DNA from: Periplaneta americana
Taxonomy: Eukaryota > Arthropoda > Insecta > Blattodea > Blattidae
Direction: 5' to 3'
Assembly (NCBI RefSeq): GCF_040183065.1
Contig: NW_027185566.1
Span: 186,001-250,000 of the forward strand
Length of the DNA: 64,000 bases
Numbering within the stretch: the stretch's first letter is position 1; the number at the start of each line of letters is the position of its first letter. Shown piece after piece: positions 53,280 through 61,992 of this stretch. Below the pieces are notes generated by a model that saw nothing but the letters and a program-made list of their open reading frames with translations, was not told the DNA's origin and ran no database searches. Both the position numbers and the translations under genes were made by a program.

Positions 53280-54780
53280 AAAAGGAGTCCTTTAATAAAT
53301 TTTTTACGATTTGTTCATCGCTGAATGGGATAGTTTTATATTTAAATATTTGATAATTCTCGTGTCCCTTTCCTGCAATAATGAGCATATCACCAGTTTC
53401 CATAAGACTTAGACCTTTTTGTATAGCTTTTTGGCGGTTGACAATGGGTATCAAACGAGTCTTATTTGTTATTCCAACTTGAATATCCTTTAATATTTGG
53501 TAAGGATTTTCTGTTCTTGGATTATCCGATGTAATGATAACAATATCGGATAACTCCGAAGCAATTTGACCCATAATAGGGCGTTTTGTTTTATCTCTAT
53601 CTCCGCCACAACCAAAAATAATAATGAGTTTTTTGGGCTGTAAATTTTTTGCCGTTTTTAAAATATTTTCGAGTGCATCTGGCGAATGTGCATAATCAAT
53701 AATAACACTAAATGGAAAATCTGGAGTAATATCTTGGAATCTTCCTTGAACCTGAATATGATTGAGGATAGGTATTATTTTTTCTAGAGGAATAGAATAT
53801 TGTATTAAAGTTAACATAGCTGCCATGATGTTTTCAATATTGAAAATTCCTTGTAGATTAGTTGTTATGGATGTCAAAATTTTTATTTTATGGTAAAGTT
53901 CAAATTGAGTGCCTTTAATATTTGAATGAGTAATAATAGAATGATAATCTGCTGGGGAGTTATTATTACGATTAGAAACGGAAAATGATAAGGACAGTAA
54001 TCCTAATTTTTGGGTGTATTGTCGAATCTTTGAAGCTACAGAAGATTTCTGGTTGTATATAACATACTTATCGGTTTTAGGACTCTGTGCTAATAAATCA
54101 AAAATATAAAATTTAGAATATAAATATTCTTCCATATTTTTGTGGAAATCTAAGTGTTCTGGAGTTAAATTAGTAAATAGAACGGTATTTAGAGCCAGAT
54201 TTTCTACTCTTTTGAGTTTAAGAGCATGAGAAGAAATTTCCATAACTACATATTGACAGTGAGATTCTTTCATTTTTGCAAGGAGTTCATATAGATGAAA
54301 GGCATCTGGAGTAGTATTTTTTGAAGGAATGATTTGATTTCCTATCTGATTTTGGATAGTTCCAATAAGCCCCGTTTTTATATTTAACTGGGTTAAAATT
54401 TGATGAATAATAGTAGTAGTCGTCGTTTTTCCATTAGTTCCAGTAACTCCAATGATATTTATAGATAAATCTGGATCTCCAAAAAAAGCTTTAGACAAGG
54501 CGGCAAGGATATGTGTTGTAGAGGGAACGGAAATAATCCTTTCTAGAACTTTTGGATCAGTATTTTCTACAAAATAATTATTTTCCTTAATAATCCAAAT
54601 GTTTTTTTCCAGTAGCTCAGAGATAAACTGGTGGCTGTTGGTAGTATATCCAGTTTGTGCAATAAAAACATCTTGAGGTGAAACTTTTCTAGAATCTACC
54701 TGTAATGCACGAAATCTCTGATTTTGTAAATGTTTTGGAAGTTGAGAGGGGATATACTTAAAAAGTTCTGAAAATAACAT
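53269..54780 (-). CDS. murE: UDP-N-acetylmuramoyl-tripeptide synthetase MurE
   Basis: The 503-residue ligase adds the third stem-peptide residue. The start at 54780 (MLFSELFKYI) has GGGAG upstream; an ATG seven codons earlier has none. The ATP loop is GVTGTNGKTTTT (111-122), with EISSHALKLKR (181-191), the carbamate-lysine region, and FGCGGDRDKTKRP (389-401). The amino-acid recognition motif reads DNPRTENP (419-426), like DAP-adding enzymes. Some spirochaetes use ornithine at this position, so the substrate is left open. Confidence 0.95.
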   Translation of the reverse strand: MLFSELFKYIPSQLPKHLQNQRFRALQVDSRKVSPQDVFIAQTGYTTNSHQFISELLEKNIWIIKENNYFVENTDPKVLERIISVPSTTHILAALSKAFFGDPDLSINIIGVTGTNGKTTTTTIIHQILTQLNIKTGLIGTIQNQIGNQIIPSKNTTPDAFHLYELLAKMKESHCQYVVMEISSHALKLKRVENLALNTVLFTNLTPEHLDFHKNMEEYLYSKFYIFDLLAQSPKTDKYVIYNQKSSVASKIRQYTQKLGLLSLSFSVSNRNNNSPADYHSIITHSNIKGTQFELYHKIKILTSITTNLQGIFNIENIMAAMLTLIQYSIPLEKIIPILNHIQVQGRFQDITPDFPFSVIIDYAHSPDALENILKTAKNLQPKKLIIIFGCGGDRDKTKRPIMGQIASELSDIVIITSDNPRTENPYQILKDIQVGITNKTRLIPIVNRQKAIQKGLSLMETGDMLIIAGKGHENYQIFKYKTIPFSDEQIVKNLLKDSFYGK

Positions 54781-54881
54781 AGATCTCCCAGTAAATTTCA
54801 TATAGTAAAAATTACTGAAAAAACTCCAATGACGGTAAATTTATTTATAAATTTATGAACGGAGTCCAAAGAGAGTATATG

Positions 54882-55652
54882 ATGAAATTTTTTGAAAATC
54901 ACTTATTAAGCCTGATAGGAATTTTTTGTTTTTCCTATCTGTGGATAGTTCTAGGCTGTTTGTTAGGGTTAGATCAAATTGTTAATATAGTTAAACATCC
55001 TATTTTATTTTGGGAGTGTTTTATAATTTGGTTTTTGGTGTTTTTAGTTTTACTGAGCTATTATGATTTTTGTGTTTATTCTTATTTATTATATCAACAT
55101 CTTGAAGAAAACATATTACAGTCTTCTTGGATATCGTGGATGGGTTTTTTCTTTATCAAACGGGTGATTCATCTTTTTTTGATGTTTGTCCCTCTTATAT
55201 TTTTTGTATTTTTTCTTGTTCCAGTCTTTTTCTTTCTACTTTCTTATTTTAAGGGGTACTCTATGGAATCTTTTTTTCTTGTCTTTTCCAATTGGAATAT
55301 TCAGGTAACCATTACAATGCTGTTGGTTTTAGGGTATTTCTTTTTTGATATTAAATTTTCTTTTGTGGACTATTTTTTGAACTTACAAAAAGAGAATACG
55401 ATTCTTTCTGCTTATTTTTCTTCTTTTAAGTTTTGTCATTTTAGAATTGTATATTCTATCTTGCTAAAAAATTGGTACTGGTACAGCCTTCAGTTAATAT
55501 GGGTTTTGATAGTGCTTTTAATTCCCTTTAAGCAAGAAGCTTTTTGGATTTTTATGGGATTGAGTATCTTGTTTTATTTAGCCTTTTATCCGATAAAAAA
55601 ACGGAGAGAAATTTTATTTTTTAAAAGAATAGATAGGGAGAATGTTTTGTGA
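54882..55652 (+). CDS. Multi-pass membrane protein, unknown function
   Basis: The 256-residue protein is nearly all hydrophobic with five or six helices, many Phe, Trp and Tyr. Two adjacent ATGs follow AAGAGAG; the second (54882) has better spacing. Upstream in-frame starts have no ribosome site. Its TGA overlaps the GTG start of the P83/100 gene (GTGA), so it is translationally coupled to it. No family is recognised. It shares the 54781-54881 gap divergently with murE. Confidence 0.7.
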   Translation: MKFFENHLLSLIGIFCFSYLWIVLGCLLGLDQIVNIVKHPILFWECFIIWFLVFLVLLSYYDFCVYSYLLYQHLEENILQSSWISWMGFFFIKRVIHLFLMFVPLIFFVFFLVPVFFFLLSYFKGYSMESFFLVFSNWNIQVTITMLLVLGYFFFDIKFSFVDYFLNLQKENTILSAYFSSFKFCHFRIVYSILLKNWYWYSLQLIWVLIVLLIPFKQEAFWIFMGLSILFYLAFYPIKKRREILFFKRIDRENVL

Positions 55653-57235
55653 AAAAATTTTTAATATTTGGATTATTTCTGATAGTGAGTACTTATCAAA
55701 CCAAGGCTTATGGAGTTTATTCTATAGCAGAAGATGAAGTTAAATCTGCACAGCCTGTTCAATTTCAAGATTACACTGGGCGACCAAAAATTATTAATAC
55801 ACGAGAACAAGTGAGAAATATTGGTCGATTTTTAGCCGATGCTCCTGATAACCAAGTGATGAATTATGTAGACAAATATAGTGTTAGAAGAGTTCGTAGT
55901 GATTCCGAGCAAGCTTATAGTGCAGATATATTTTCGCTTTTAGAAAATGCTAGGGCGAATAAAATTAGAGATATTCGTTCTATGATCAGTGGTTTTTTAC
56001 AATCAGCTTATGGTTATTCTACCAATGATGCTTTAGCATTGGCTGTGTTTATTACTTACTATAATGCTTTGTACAGGAATAATTTGGATTATGTAAAAAC
56101 CAAATATGACCCTAAAGTTCTCCAGTTTATTTCTGAAGAGAAAGTTGGACTTGCCAAAAATTATCGTAGTTGGGCTGGGAAGACACAAATTCTTATCCCA
56201 CTTAGTAATAATCTGGGGGTGGCTGATGTTATGGAACTAGGAAATTCTAATGTGCAAGATTCTCTAAAAAAAGAACCTGGGAAGGGAGTTGAAGAAAGAG
56301 AAGCAATCAATAATATGCAAAATAATCAGTTACAGGCAGAAAAACAAGCTTTGCAAGAACAATTTCAAGCTTTGGATGATCAAGAAACATTGTTAGAAGC
56401 AAAACAAAAAAAACTAGAACAAGAGCTTGAAAATGCAAAAACCCCAGAGGAAAAGGAAAAGATACAAGCGGAACTGAATAAAAATCAAGAAGAACAAAGA
56501 AAAGTAGCTCAAGAAAAAGAAGATTTAGAAGAGAAGCAGAAAATAATTGCTCAACAAGAAAAACAGGTACAAGAGGCAAAAAAAGAAATCGAGCAAGATA
56601 GACAAGAGACAGCAGTACAAAATAATTCCGTATCAAGTGATAAACCACAGGAAAAAAAACCTACTTTAGCTCAAGTTCTTCAGGAAACGAATAAACAAAA
56701 AAGTGAAGTTATGCAGTCTGAAAGAACAGATGGTGATTTTGTTTATTATTTAAAAAAGGTCGGTTACTATAATGGTCCGTATAAAGACAGCCAATTGGCT
56801 ATGATAGATGCCAAAAGCAACAAACTCAGTTTGGTTTCTCAGTTAGCCACTATTTCGGGGAATCAGTTTGATATTATCTCCAATGGAGTAGTTGTTATTG
56901 CTCGAGAAAATCCAAAATCACAATTGAGTCATTTGGCTCTTTTGAATAAGAAATCTTTGGATATTGTTACTGTGGGGGAAGAAAGTATTTATGCTCCAGG
57001 TATTATTAGAGTGGAAGATGATTTGATTTATGGTATTTTTCAAAAAGAAAATGATGAGAATTTTCTGGGAGTTTTCGACAGTTCTCTAAAACTTCTACAT
57101 AGTTCTTCTGTAGTGGTAGATAAAGATACTTTTATTACCTTGTTTCAAAATAAAGTATACATCAGTCAAGAAAATGGAAAAATTATTGCTCTCTTAAAAA
57201 AAGATTTAAGTACAGATTCTGAAATTTTGGAGTAA
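55649..57235 (+). CDS. P83/100-family spirochaete antigen
   Basis: The 528-residue protein belongs to the P83/100 family known from Borrelia and Treponema. After a signal peptide (about 1-21) comes a conserved domain: QPVQFQDYTGRP, IGRFLADAP, a helical region with TYYNALYRNNLDYVK and the hallmark WAGKTQILIPL (175-185). Next is a long Glu/Lys/Gln coiled coil (about 213-320) and a C-terminal strand-rich domain (about 360-528) with repeated YxG/AxI units. The start is GTG at 55649 with GGGAG eight bases upstream, overlapping the previous stop. The family's cellular role is not established. Confidence 0.9.
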   Translation: MKKFLIFGLFLIVSTYQTKAYGVYSIAEDEVKSAQPVQFQDYTGRPKIINTREQVRNIGRFLADAPDNQVMNYVDKYSVRRVRSDSEQAYSADIFSLLENARANKIRDIRSMISGFLQSAYGYSTNDALALAVFITYYNALYRNNLDYVKTKYDPKVLQFISEEKVGLAKNYRSWAGKTQILIPLSNNLGVADVMELGNSNVQDSLKKEPGKGVEEREAINNMQNNQLQAEKQALQEQFQALDDQETLLEAKQKKLEQELENAKTPEEKEKIQAELNKNQEEQRKVAQEKEDLEEKQKIIAQQEKQVQEAKKEIEQDRQETAVQNNSVSSDKPQEKKPTLAQVLQETNKQKSEVMQSERTDGDFVYYLKKVGYYNGPYKDSQLAMIDAKSNKLSLVSQLATISGNQFDIISNGVVVIARENPKSQLSHLALLNKKSLDIVTVGEESIYAPGIIRVEDDLIYGIFQKENDENFLGVFDSSLKLLHSSSVVVDKDTFITLFQNKVYISQENGKIIALLKKDLSTDSEILE

Positions 57236-57286
57236 TTGTTGTTATATTCTAGTATTGGACTTATTAAAGAGTATGGAGGTATGTTT

Positions 57287-57421
57287 ATGAATGACAATAT
57301 GATTTCTTGTCCTAAATGCCACAGAGAAATGGATATTAAGGACGCCGTAAAAGGAAGTGGAGCATCTGCCGTATTTACCTGTATCTACTGCGGAGAAACA
57401 GGAGAGAATCCGTTAGACTAA
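57287..57421 (+). CDS. Small zinc-ribbon protein
   Basis: This 44-residue protein has two CxxC pairs (CPKCH and CIYCG) spaced by 22 residues, a zinc ribbon. The start at 57287 is chosen because GGAGG is seven bases upstream; a closer ATG would overlap that site. It follows the P83/100 gene by 51 bases and ends four bases before a strong terminator, so it looks like the last gene of that operon. Function is unknown. Confidence 0.7.
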   Translation: MNDNMISCPKCHREMDIKDAVKGSGASAVFTCIYCGETGENPLD

Positions 57422-57424
57422 GGG

Positions 57425-57468
57425 AAAGAAAGCCACTAAGACAAAATCAGTATGTGGCTTTCTTTTTC
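57425..57468 (+). terminator. Rho-independent terminator after the P83/100 and zinc-ribbon genes
   Basis: A 12 bp stem (57425-57436 with 57454-57465) encloses a 17-base loop, and the T-rich run TTTCTTTTTC overlaps and follows the right arm. It begins three bases after the zinc-ribbon stop. Reading from the other side it could also end the convergent lipoprotein gene. Confidence 0.88.
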
Positions 57469-57480
57469 AGTAATCCCAAC

Positions 57481-58206
57481 CTACAGTACTCCAAGTTTAT
57501 CTAATTCATAGTTTGGAATGGACCCTTTTAGCTTAGTAGAAGGAAAATCTATTTTAATTCCAGAAGCAGTAGTATTTAATATTTTAGAAGGTTCTTTTGT
57601 TTCTTCTATTTCATTAAGATAACCGTGATCTACAGACCACTCGTCACCGCCGATGTTTTTGAAGGTGAATGTAATGCTGTACACTCTTGGTTTAATAGGA
57701 GTTAAAAAGCCATTACAACCTACCAATAAACAAGAATTAGACTTGGTATCTCTGATATCAACAATTTCTGGATTCACAATAGTATCCATGGAATCTACAC
57801 TATATTCTGGATATCGAACTACTGTGTTTCCAACCTTTTTAAAATTTCGGATGGAGAAGCGGTTCCCCACTTTTTTAAATTTAAGCACAAATGTCCCACC
57901 ACCCATTCTTTTTGAGCGTAAAAGGGAATCTTGTAGAGTGAATCTAATTCCATAAGCATTAGATGGAGATTTACTTGCATCTTGAGGAATTTTAGAATCC
58001 ATGGCAAATGCTAAAACTAATGTAGTTATGTTGCCAACAGATTTTAGAGAGACCAACTGAGTTCTAGAATGTTCTTTTTCTTTGCTACTGTTAATATTTT
58101 GGATGAGTTGTAAATAAGAGAGAGGATCTACTGGTTTTTTTTCTTTTTTACAGGATACTGTAAATACGCTGAGAACAATAAGAAAAGAGATAGGTACAAA
58201 ACGCAT
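57481..58206 (-). CDS. Predicted lipoprotein, unknown function
   Basis: The 241-residue protein starts with a type II signal peptide ending in VFTVSC, where C19 would be acylated. The mature N-terminus is lysine-rich (CKKEKKPVDPL). The body is beta-strand rich with FVLKFKKVGNRFSIRNFKK and a cysteine pair in SNSCLLVGCNG. It is convergent with the zinc-ribbon gene across the terminator. A lipoprotein of similar layout lies at 59588-60346. Confidence 0.75.
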   Translation of the reverse strand: MRFVPISFLIVLSVFTVSCKKEKKPVDPLSYLQLIQNINSSKEKEHSRTQLVSLKSVGNITTLVLAFAMDSKIPQDASKSPSNAYGIRFTLQDSLLRSKRMGGGTFVLKFKKVGNRFSIRNFKKVGNTVVRYPEYSVDSMDTIVNPEIVDIRDTKSNSCLLVGCNGFLTPIKPRVYSITFTFKNIGGDEWSVDHGYLNEIEETKEPSKILNTTASGIKIDFPSTKLKGSIPNYELDKLGVL

Positions 58207-58259
58207 AAAAAATCCTTAATAAGTTTGTTTTATACTAAAATATAGTAAATTTATCTAAT

Positions 58260-58829
58260 ATGAAAAAATTAATTATGGTATTTTCTTGTTTACTTTTGTC
58301 CTGTAGCAATTCTACTTCTTCCCCAGCGGAGGAGATGGTATTATCTTTAGTAAAAAAACAGGACAATGCCACTTTACTCAGTATGATGGAAGAAGGAGCA
58401 TTGCATTCCAATTATCAAACTTCGGCTGGAAAAACATTATTACATTTAGCGATTGTTCATGATAATCTAGCTTTACTGCAAGATTTGGTTGAACAAGGGG
58501 TACCCTTAGATACAACAGACGGGAATGGTAATACACCACTTATGTTTTCTATTATTCAAGGGAAGGAACTTTTTGCAGAGACTTTGATTGATTATCAAGC
58601 AGATACTAACTATCAAAATAAAAATGGAGACACAGCTTTAATTTTAGCAGCAAAGAAGGGAATGGAATCTACCGTGATGGCATTGATTGAAAAAACAGAT
58701 GGTCAAACAGATCCTAATTTAAAAAATCTGCAAAATAAAAAAGCTTTGGATTATCTTGTGCCTAATACCTTGGCATATACCAGTTTAAGCCGTTATTTAG
58801 AAAGATTTAACGCATCATCATCTTTTTAA
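58260..58829 (+). CDS. Ankyrin-repeat lipoprotein
   Basis: The 189-residue protein has a lipobox signal (VFSCLLLSC, acylated Cys near 15) and then ankyrin repeats: AGKTLLHLAIVHDNLALLQD, GNGNTPLMFSIIQGKELFAE, KNGDTALILAAKKGMESTVM and a last degenerate unit. Ankyrin repeats bind other proteins, and here they would face the periplasm or the surface. Partner unknown. It lies between two oppositely read exported-protein genes, ending six bases before the convergent one. Confidence 0.85.
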   Translation: MKKLIMVFSCLLLSCSNSTSSPAEEMVLSLVKKQDNATLLSMMEEGALHSNYQTSAGKTLLHLAIVHDNLALLQDLVEQGVPLDTTDGNGNTPLMFSIIQGKELFAETLIDYQADTNYQNKNGDTALILAAKKGMESTVMALIEKTDGQTDPNLKNLQNKKALDYLVPNTLAYTSLSRYLERFNASSSF

Positions 58830-58834
58830 AATTT

Positions 58835-59584
58835 TTATACAAGAAAAGTAAAAGCTAATGAAAATTCAAATTGGTATGGTTTTGTCTTTACCCTTATAGG
58901 GGAACCACCAGCGTTAACTGTTTTTTTATTGTCTACCAGACTTCCTACTACTGGAATATAAGTATAGAATCCTGCATCTATAGTCATTAATGGTTCTCCG
59001 TTATCTTTAAAACCTACTATAGTACTAGCTCCTAAACCCATCTGCCAATATAAAGTTACACCTGCAGTATCATTCACATCTGCTGGAACTCCCAAGAAAT
59101 TGGAAAAGAAAGAAGCATTATAATTAATGAGCAAACTGGGTCCAGTCTGTACATAAAAGATGTCCCAAAACAAAAAACGTCCGCCTATAGTTAAACGGTT
59201 AAACCACTGTTCAAAAAATTGTTCGGTACTTGTCGTACTGTTAGGACCATTACTCCAAATATTTTTTTGATCGTATCTGAGTGAGTGTAACCCATAGTCT
59301 AAAATTAATGCAACATAAGAGGTGAGATAAAATTCTCCTACAAATGCCAAATTATAAAAATACATTTTTTTATCTATTACTTGTGTATCTTGTGTTTTAT
59401 AGACGGAATGATTCAATAGATCCGTAATTCCTCCACCAACTTTTAAACCAAGAAAAATATCTCCCAATTTTCTTTCTGTTCTTCCATGATCTGGCTTGAT
59501 TAAATTGAAATTTTCTGCAGCCATAGAACTATGGGGGATGTACAAAAGAAAGAGACATACAAAAAACTTATTATGGTTTTTCAT
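58835..59584 (-). CDS. Predicted small outer-membrane protein
   Basis: The 249-residue protein has a signal peptide (about 1-22, ending SSMAAEN), then glycine- and aromatic-rich strands such as VGEFYLTSYVALILDYGLHS, WFNRLTIGGRFLFWDIF and a terminal strand FEFSLAFTFLV. This fits an eight- to ten-stranded barrel. It follows the lipoprotein gene at 59588 by three bases, so the two are likely cotranscribed and may work together. Confidence 0.7.
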   Translation of the reverse strand: MKNHNKFFVCLFLLYIPHSSMAAENFNLIKPDHGRTERKLGDIFLGLKVGGGITDLLNHSVYKTQDTQVIDKKMYFYNLAFVGEFYLTSYVALILDYGLHSLRYDQKNIWSNGPNSTTSTEQFFEQWFNRLTIGGRFLFWDIFYVQTGPSLLINYNASFFSNFLGVPADVNDTAGVTLYWQMGLGASTIVGFKDNGEPLMTIDAGFYTYIPVVGSLVDNKKTVNAGGSPIRVKTKPYQFEFSLAFTFLV

Positions 59585-59587
59585 AAA

Positions 59588-60346
59588 TTAAGATTCCACA
59601 ACTTTATCCAAATATTCTATATTGGAGCGGATAGGATGGAGTTGTTGAGATTTGTAGACTTTTCCATAAAATACGGTTTCTGGGTAGATTACAGGCACAC
59701 CATAACATTCAGAGTTTTCTATTCCATTAACGGTATAGTAGGTGCAGTTTGTAATTGTACTTTTAGAAACACGATCAAAAAATTCAATCTTTGCGGTAAT
59801 TTTTATTTCATCATTGGTAGGAGAAGCAATATCGTTCAGTGTAAATCCAAAGTAAGGAATATAAGGAAAGATCAGACGGGGTGTTTTGAATCTTTTGAAT
59901 TCTAGAAAAGGTTTTGTGTCAATAGTAGTTTCATTTTTTCCGTCAGAAATATAGATTCGAGCATTTTTTCCAGAACAAAGAGATGCTACTCCAGAAACAT
60001 CCCCTTTGTAAGTTTTTGTTAATTCTGCTCGTACGGTGAGTGTTTTTTTAGATGATTTTTTACTGACTAATCCACACACAACCAAGTCTGCAATATTGAG
60101 TTGTATAAAGAAATGGCTTTTAAATAAAGCCAAATTGGATTGTGGATAGACGAAATAACCTTGTTTTTTGTTGGGAGAAAAAAAAATGAAACTATCTTGT
60201 ATTATGGATATCTTTCCTAAACTAGGAACGATGGTTTTATCTGCAGTATCAGCAATACTACTTGCCGAAATAGATTGATTAGAAGAAGATTCCATGTTAT
60301 TACAACCTAGTAAAAATAGTACAAAAGCCAAAAAATATTTGTGCAT
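59588..60346 (-). CDS. Predicted lipoprotein, unknown function
   Basis: The 252-residue protein has a short type II signal peptide with lipobox FLLGC (C15), then a Ser/Asn-rich linker and a beta-rich domain. Regions include SLGKISIIQDSFIFFSPNKK and KITAKIEFFDRVSKSTITNC. Cys residues at several positions could form disulphides. It is the first gene of a two-gene minus-strand unit with the outer-membrane protein. Confidence 0.72.
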   Translation of the reverse strand: MHKYFLAFVLFLLGCNNMESSSNQSISASSIADTADKTIVPSLGKISIIQDSFIFFSPNKKQGYFVYPQSNLALFKSHFFIQLNIADLVVCGLVSKKSSKKTLTVRAELTKTYKGDVSGVASLCSGKNARIYISDGKNETTIDTKPFLEFKRFKTPRLIFPYIPYFGFTLNDIASPTNDEIKITAKIEFFDRVSKSTITNCTYYTVNGIENSECYGVPVIYPETVFYGKVYKSQQLHPIRSNIEYLDKVVES

Positions 60347-60487
60347 TAAAAAACTCCAAAATAGGCAATAACTTTATAAATATATCATATTAGAACCGTT
60401 AATCCAATTTTTATCAATTCAAAGCTTTTGTTTTTTGATTTTATGCCGTTAAATTAAGGATCAATAGGCAAAATATTGGGAGGAACT

Positions 60488-61171
60488 ATGAAAAATTTTT
60501 TATTACTACTAGGTTTATTATTTCAGTGTGTGTTTTTCTCTTTACTTTGGGGAAAGGATACAATGGTTTATAGCACTCAAACTTGTATGAGTGCCCAAAA
60601 TGAAAATAACAAGATAGGGTTTTCGTCGGATGAAGTAACTAAAATTGTTAATACTACAGGTCTAGATCAAAGAAGTATCTGTAGTTTTATTGAGCTTGGC
60701 TCTCGTGTGTATCCACTAGATGTACTAAAAGAAGAATTATTTGATAATTTAGGGGATCTCAAGTCTTTTTTAAACCAACATTACATTTTTCCAGAGGATT
60801 CTCAATTTTTTCAAGGAGTAGAAAAATTTATATTTTCTGATAAACTGAGTGATTCTCAGCAGGTTCTTAATAGTTTAATTTTGAGTGATCTTTTGTATGG
60901 TTATACCATTGGAGACACTATTCCTGTGTATATGCAACAATTTTTGTACTATGCTGGGACGAACAAAAATAAAAAAGAGCAGGAGGCGATGAACCGAATT
61001 ATGCCCTATCTTATTTATTTAGAAGGTACCTTATTGAAAAAAAAGAATTTTACAACAGAAGATACTAGCAAGTATATCAAGCATATTCAAAGAACTGCTG
61101 GACAAAGAGCTACCTCTTTAAGTAAAAAAAGCAACTCTTCCTCCAGTGTTTTACAAGATAGTGCTTATTAG
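60488..61171 (+). CDS. Exported protein, unknown function
   Basis: The start at 60488 (MKNFLLLLGLLFQCVFFSLL) is set by GGGAGG four bases upstream; an earlier in-frame TTG overlaps that site. The 227-residue protein has a signal peptide or signal anchor (1-22) and a helical, acidic mature part with two cysteines (SAQ/CM region near 30 and SICSF). The tail is Ser/Lys rich. No family is recognised. A 130-base gap with no clear gene follows. Confidence 0.7.
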   Translation: MKNFLLLLGLLFQCVFFSLLWGKDTMVYSTQTCMSAQNENNKIGFSSDEVTKIVNTTGLDQRSICSFIELGSRVYPLDVLKEELFDNLGDLKSFLNQHYIFPEDSQFFQGVEKFIFSDKLSDSQQVLNSLILSDLLYGYTIGDTIPVYMQQFLYYAGTNKNKKEQEAMNRIMPYLIYLEGTLLKKKNFTTEDTSKYIKHIQRTAGQRATSLSKKSNSSSSVLQDSAY

Positions 61172-61301
61172 AAAATGTAGAACTTGCAGAGTTTTTGCGG
61201 AAGTTTAATTTTCAATAAAACATCGTTGAAAAAGAATTTTTTATCTATTTTTGTTGTATGTCATTCTAGTTGATAGAGTAACATACAGTATTTAAACTAG
61301 T

Positions 61302-61904
61302 TTACAAACCAGCTATTTTCATTTTGTGTTCTACATATTCCCAGTTTACTAGATTTTCTATCCAAGCTTTTAGATAATCTGCACGACGGTTACGATAGTC
61401 TATATAGTAACTGTGCTCCCAAACATCACAGCCTAAGACTTCTCTATCTCCCATAGCCAATGGGTTAGTTCCACCTATATACTTTCCGATTTCTAGTTTT
61501 CCATTTTTATTAACAAATAACCAAACCCAGCCAGAACCAAAAACTTCTGTTCCTTTTTGTACAATTTCAGTTTTAAAAGCTTCAAAAGAACCGAAAGCGG
61601 ATTTTAAATGAGTTTCTACGGTAGAAGGAATTTTAACTTCTTTTTTCATACTATTCCAAAATTCAATATGATTATAGTTTTGTGAAGCATTATTAAATAT
61701 TCCCGCACTAGTAGGATCATTATAAGATCTTTTTATAATTTCGTCTAGATTAGAGCCTTGAAGTGGATGATTTTCTAAAAGACGATTCAAATTATCCACA
61801 TAGGCTTGGTGATGTTTACCGTAGTGATATTCTAGGGTTTCCTCAGACATAAAGGGGACTAAAGCATTTTTGTTATAGGGCAATGCAGCCAATGTAAAGC
61901 TCAT
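61302..61904 (-). CDS. sodB: Superoxide dismutase, iron type
   Basis: The 200-residue enzyme removes superoxide. Metal ligands are H27, H79, D160 and H164 (DVWEHSYYIDYRNRR). The Gln that marks iron enzymes lies at 75 (NNASQNYNHIEFW), four residues before H79, as in E. coli SodB; manganese enzymes carry Gln in the C-terminal half instead. No signal peptide is present, so it is cytoplasmic. An AAGGAG site precedes the ATG. Confidence 0.94.
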   Translation of the reverse strand: MSFTLAALPYNKNALVPFMSEETLEYHYGKHHQAYVDNLNRLLENHPLQGSNLDEIIKRSYNDPTSAGIFNNASQNYNHIEFWNSMKKEVKIPSTVETHLKSAFGSFEAFKTEIVQKGTEVFGSGWVWLFVNKNGKLEIGKYIGGTNPLAMGDREVLGCDVWEHSYYIDYRNRRADYLKAWIENLVNWEYVEHKMKIAGL

Positions 61905-61992
61905 AAAAAACTCCTTGTATTTTTGTACCCAATATATAACAATATTCTTGGTGGAAATACAAATTTATTTTCTATAATTTTACTATAGTAGT

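Noticed and set aside
60445-60452. GCCGTTAA, 7 of 8 match to the sigma-28 -10 element before the exported protein at 60488
   Set aside because: No TAAA-like -35 at 15 bases upstream; the nearest CAAAGCTT is six bases too far.
61255-61287. Seven bp inverted repeat (TGTATGT/ACATACA) in the gap between 61171 and 61302
   Set aside because: Short AT-rich stem with 19-base loop and no T run; not convincing as terminator or operator.
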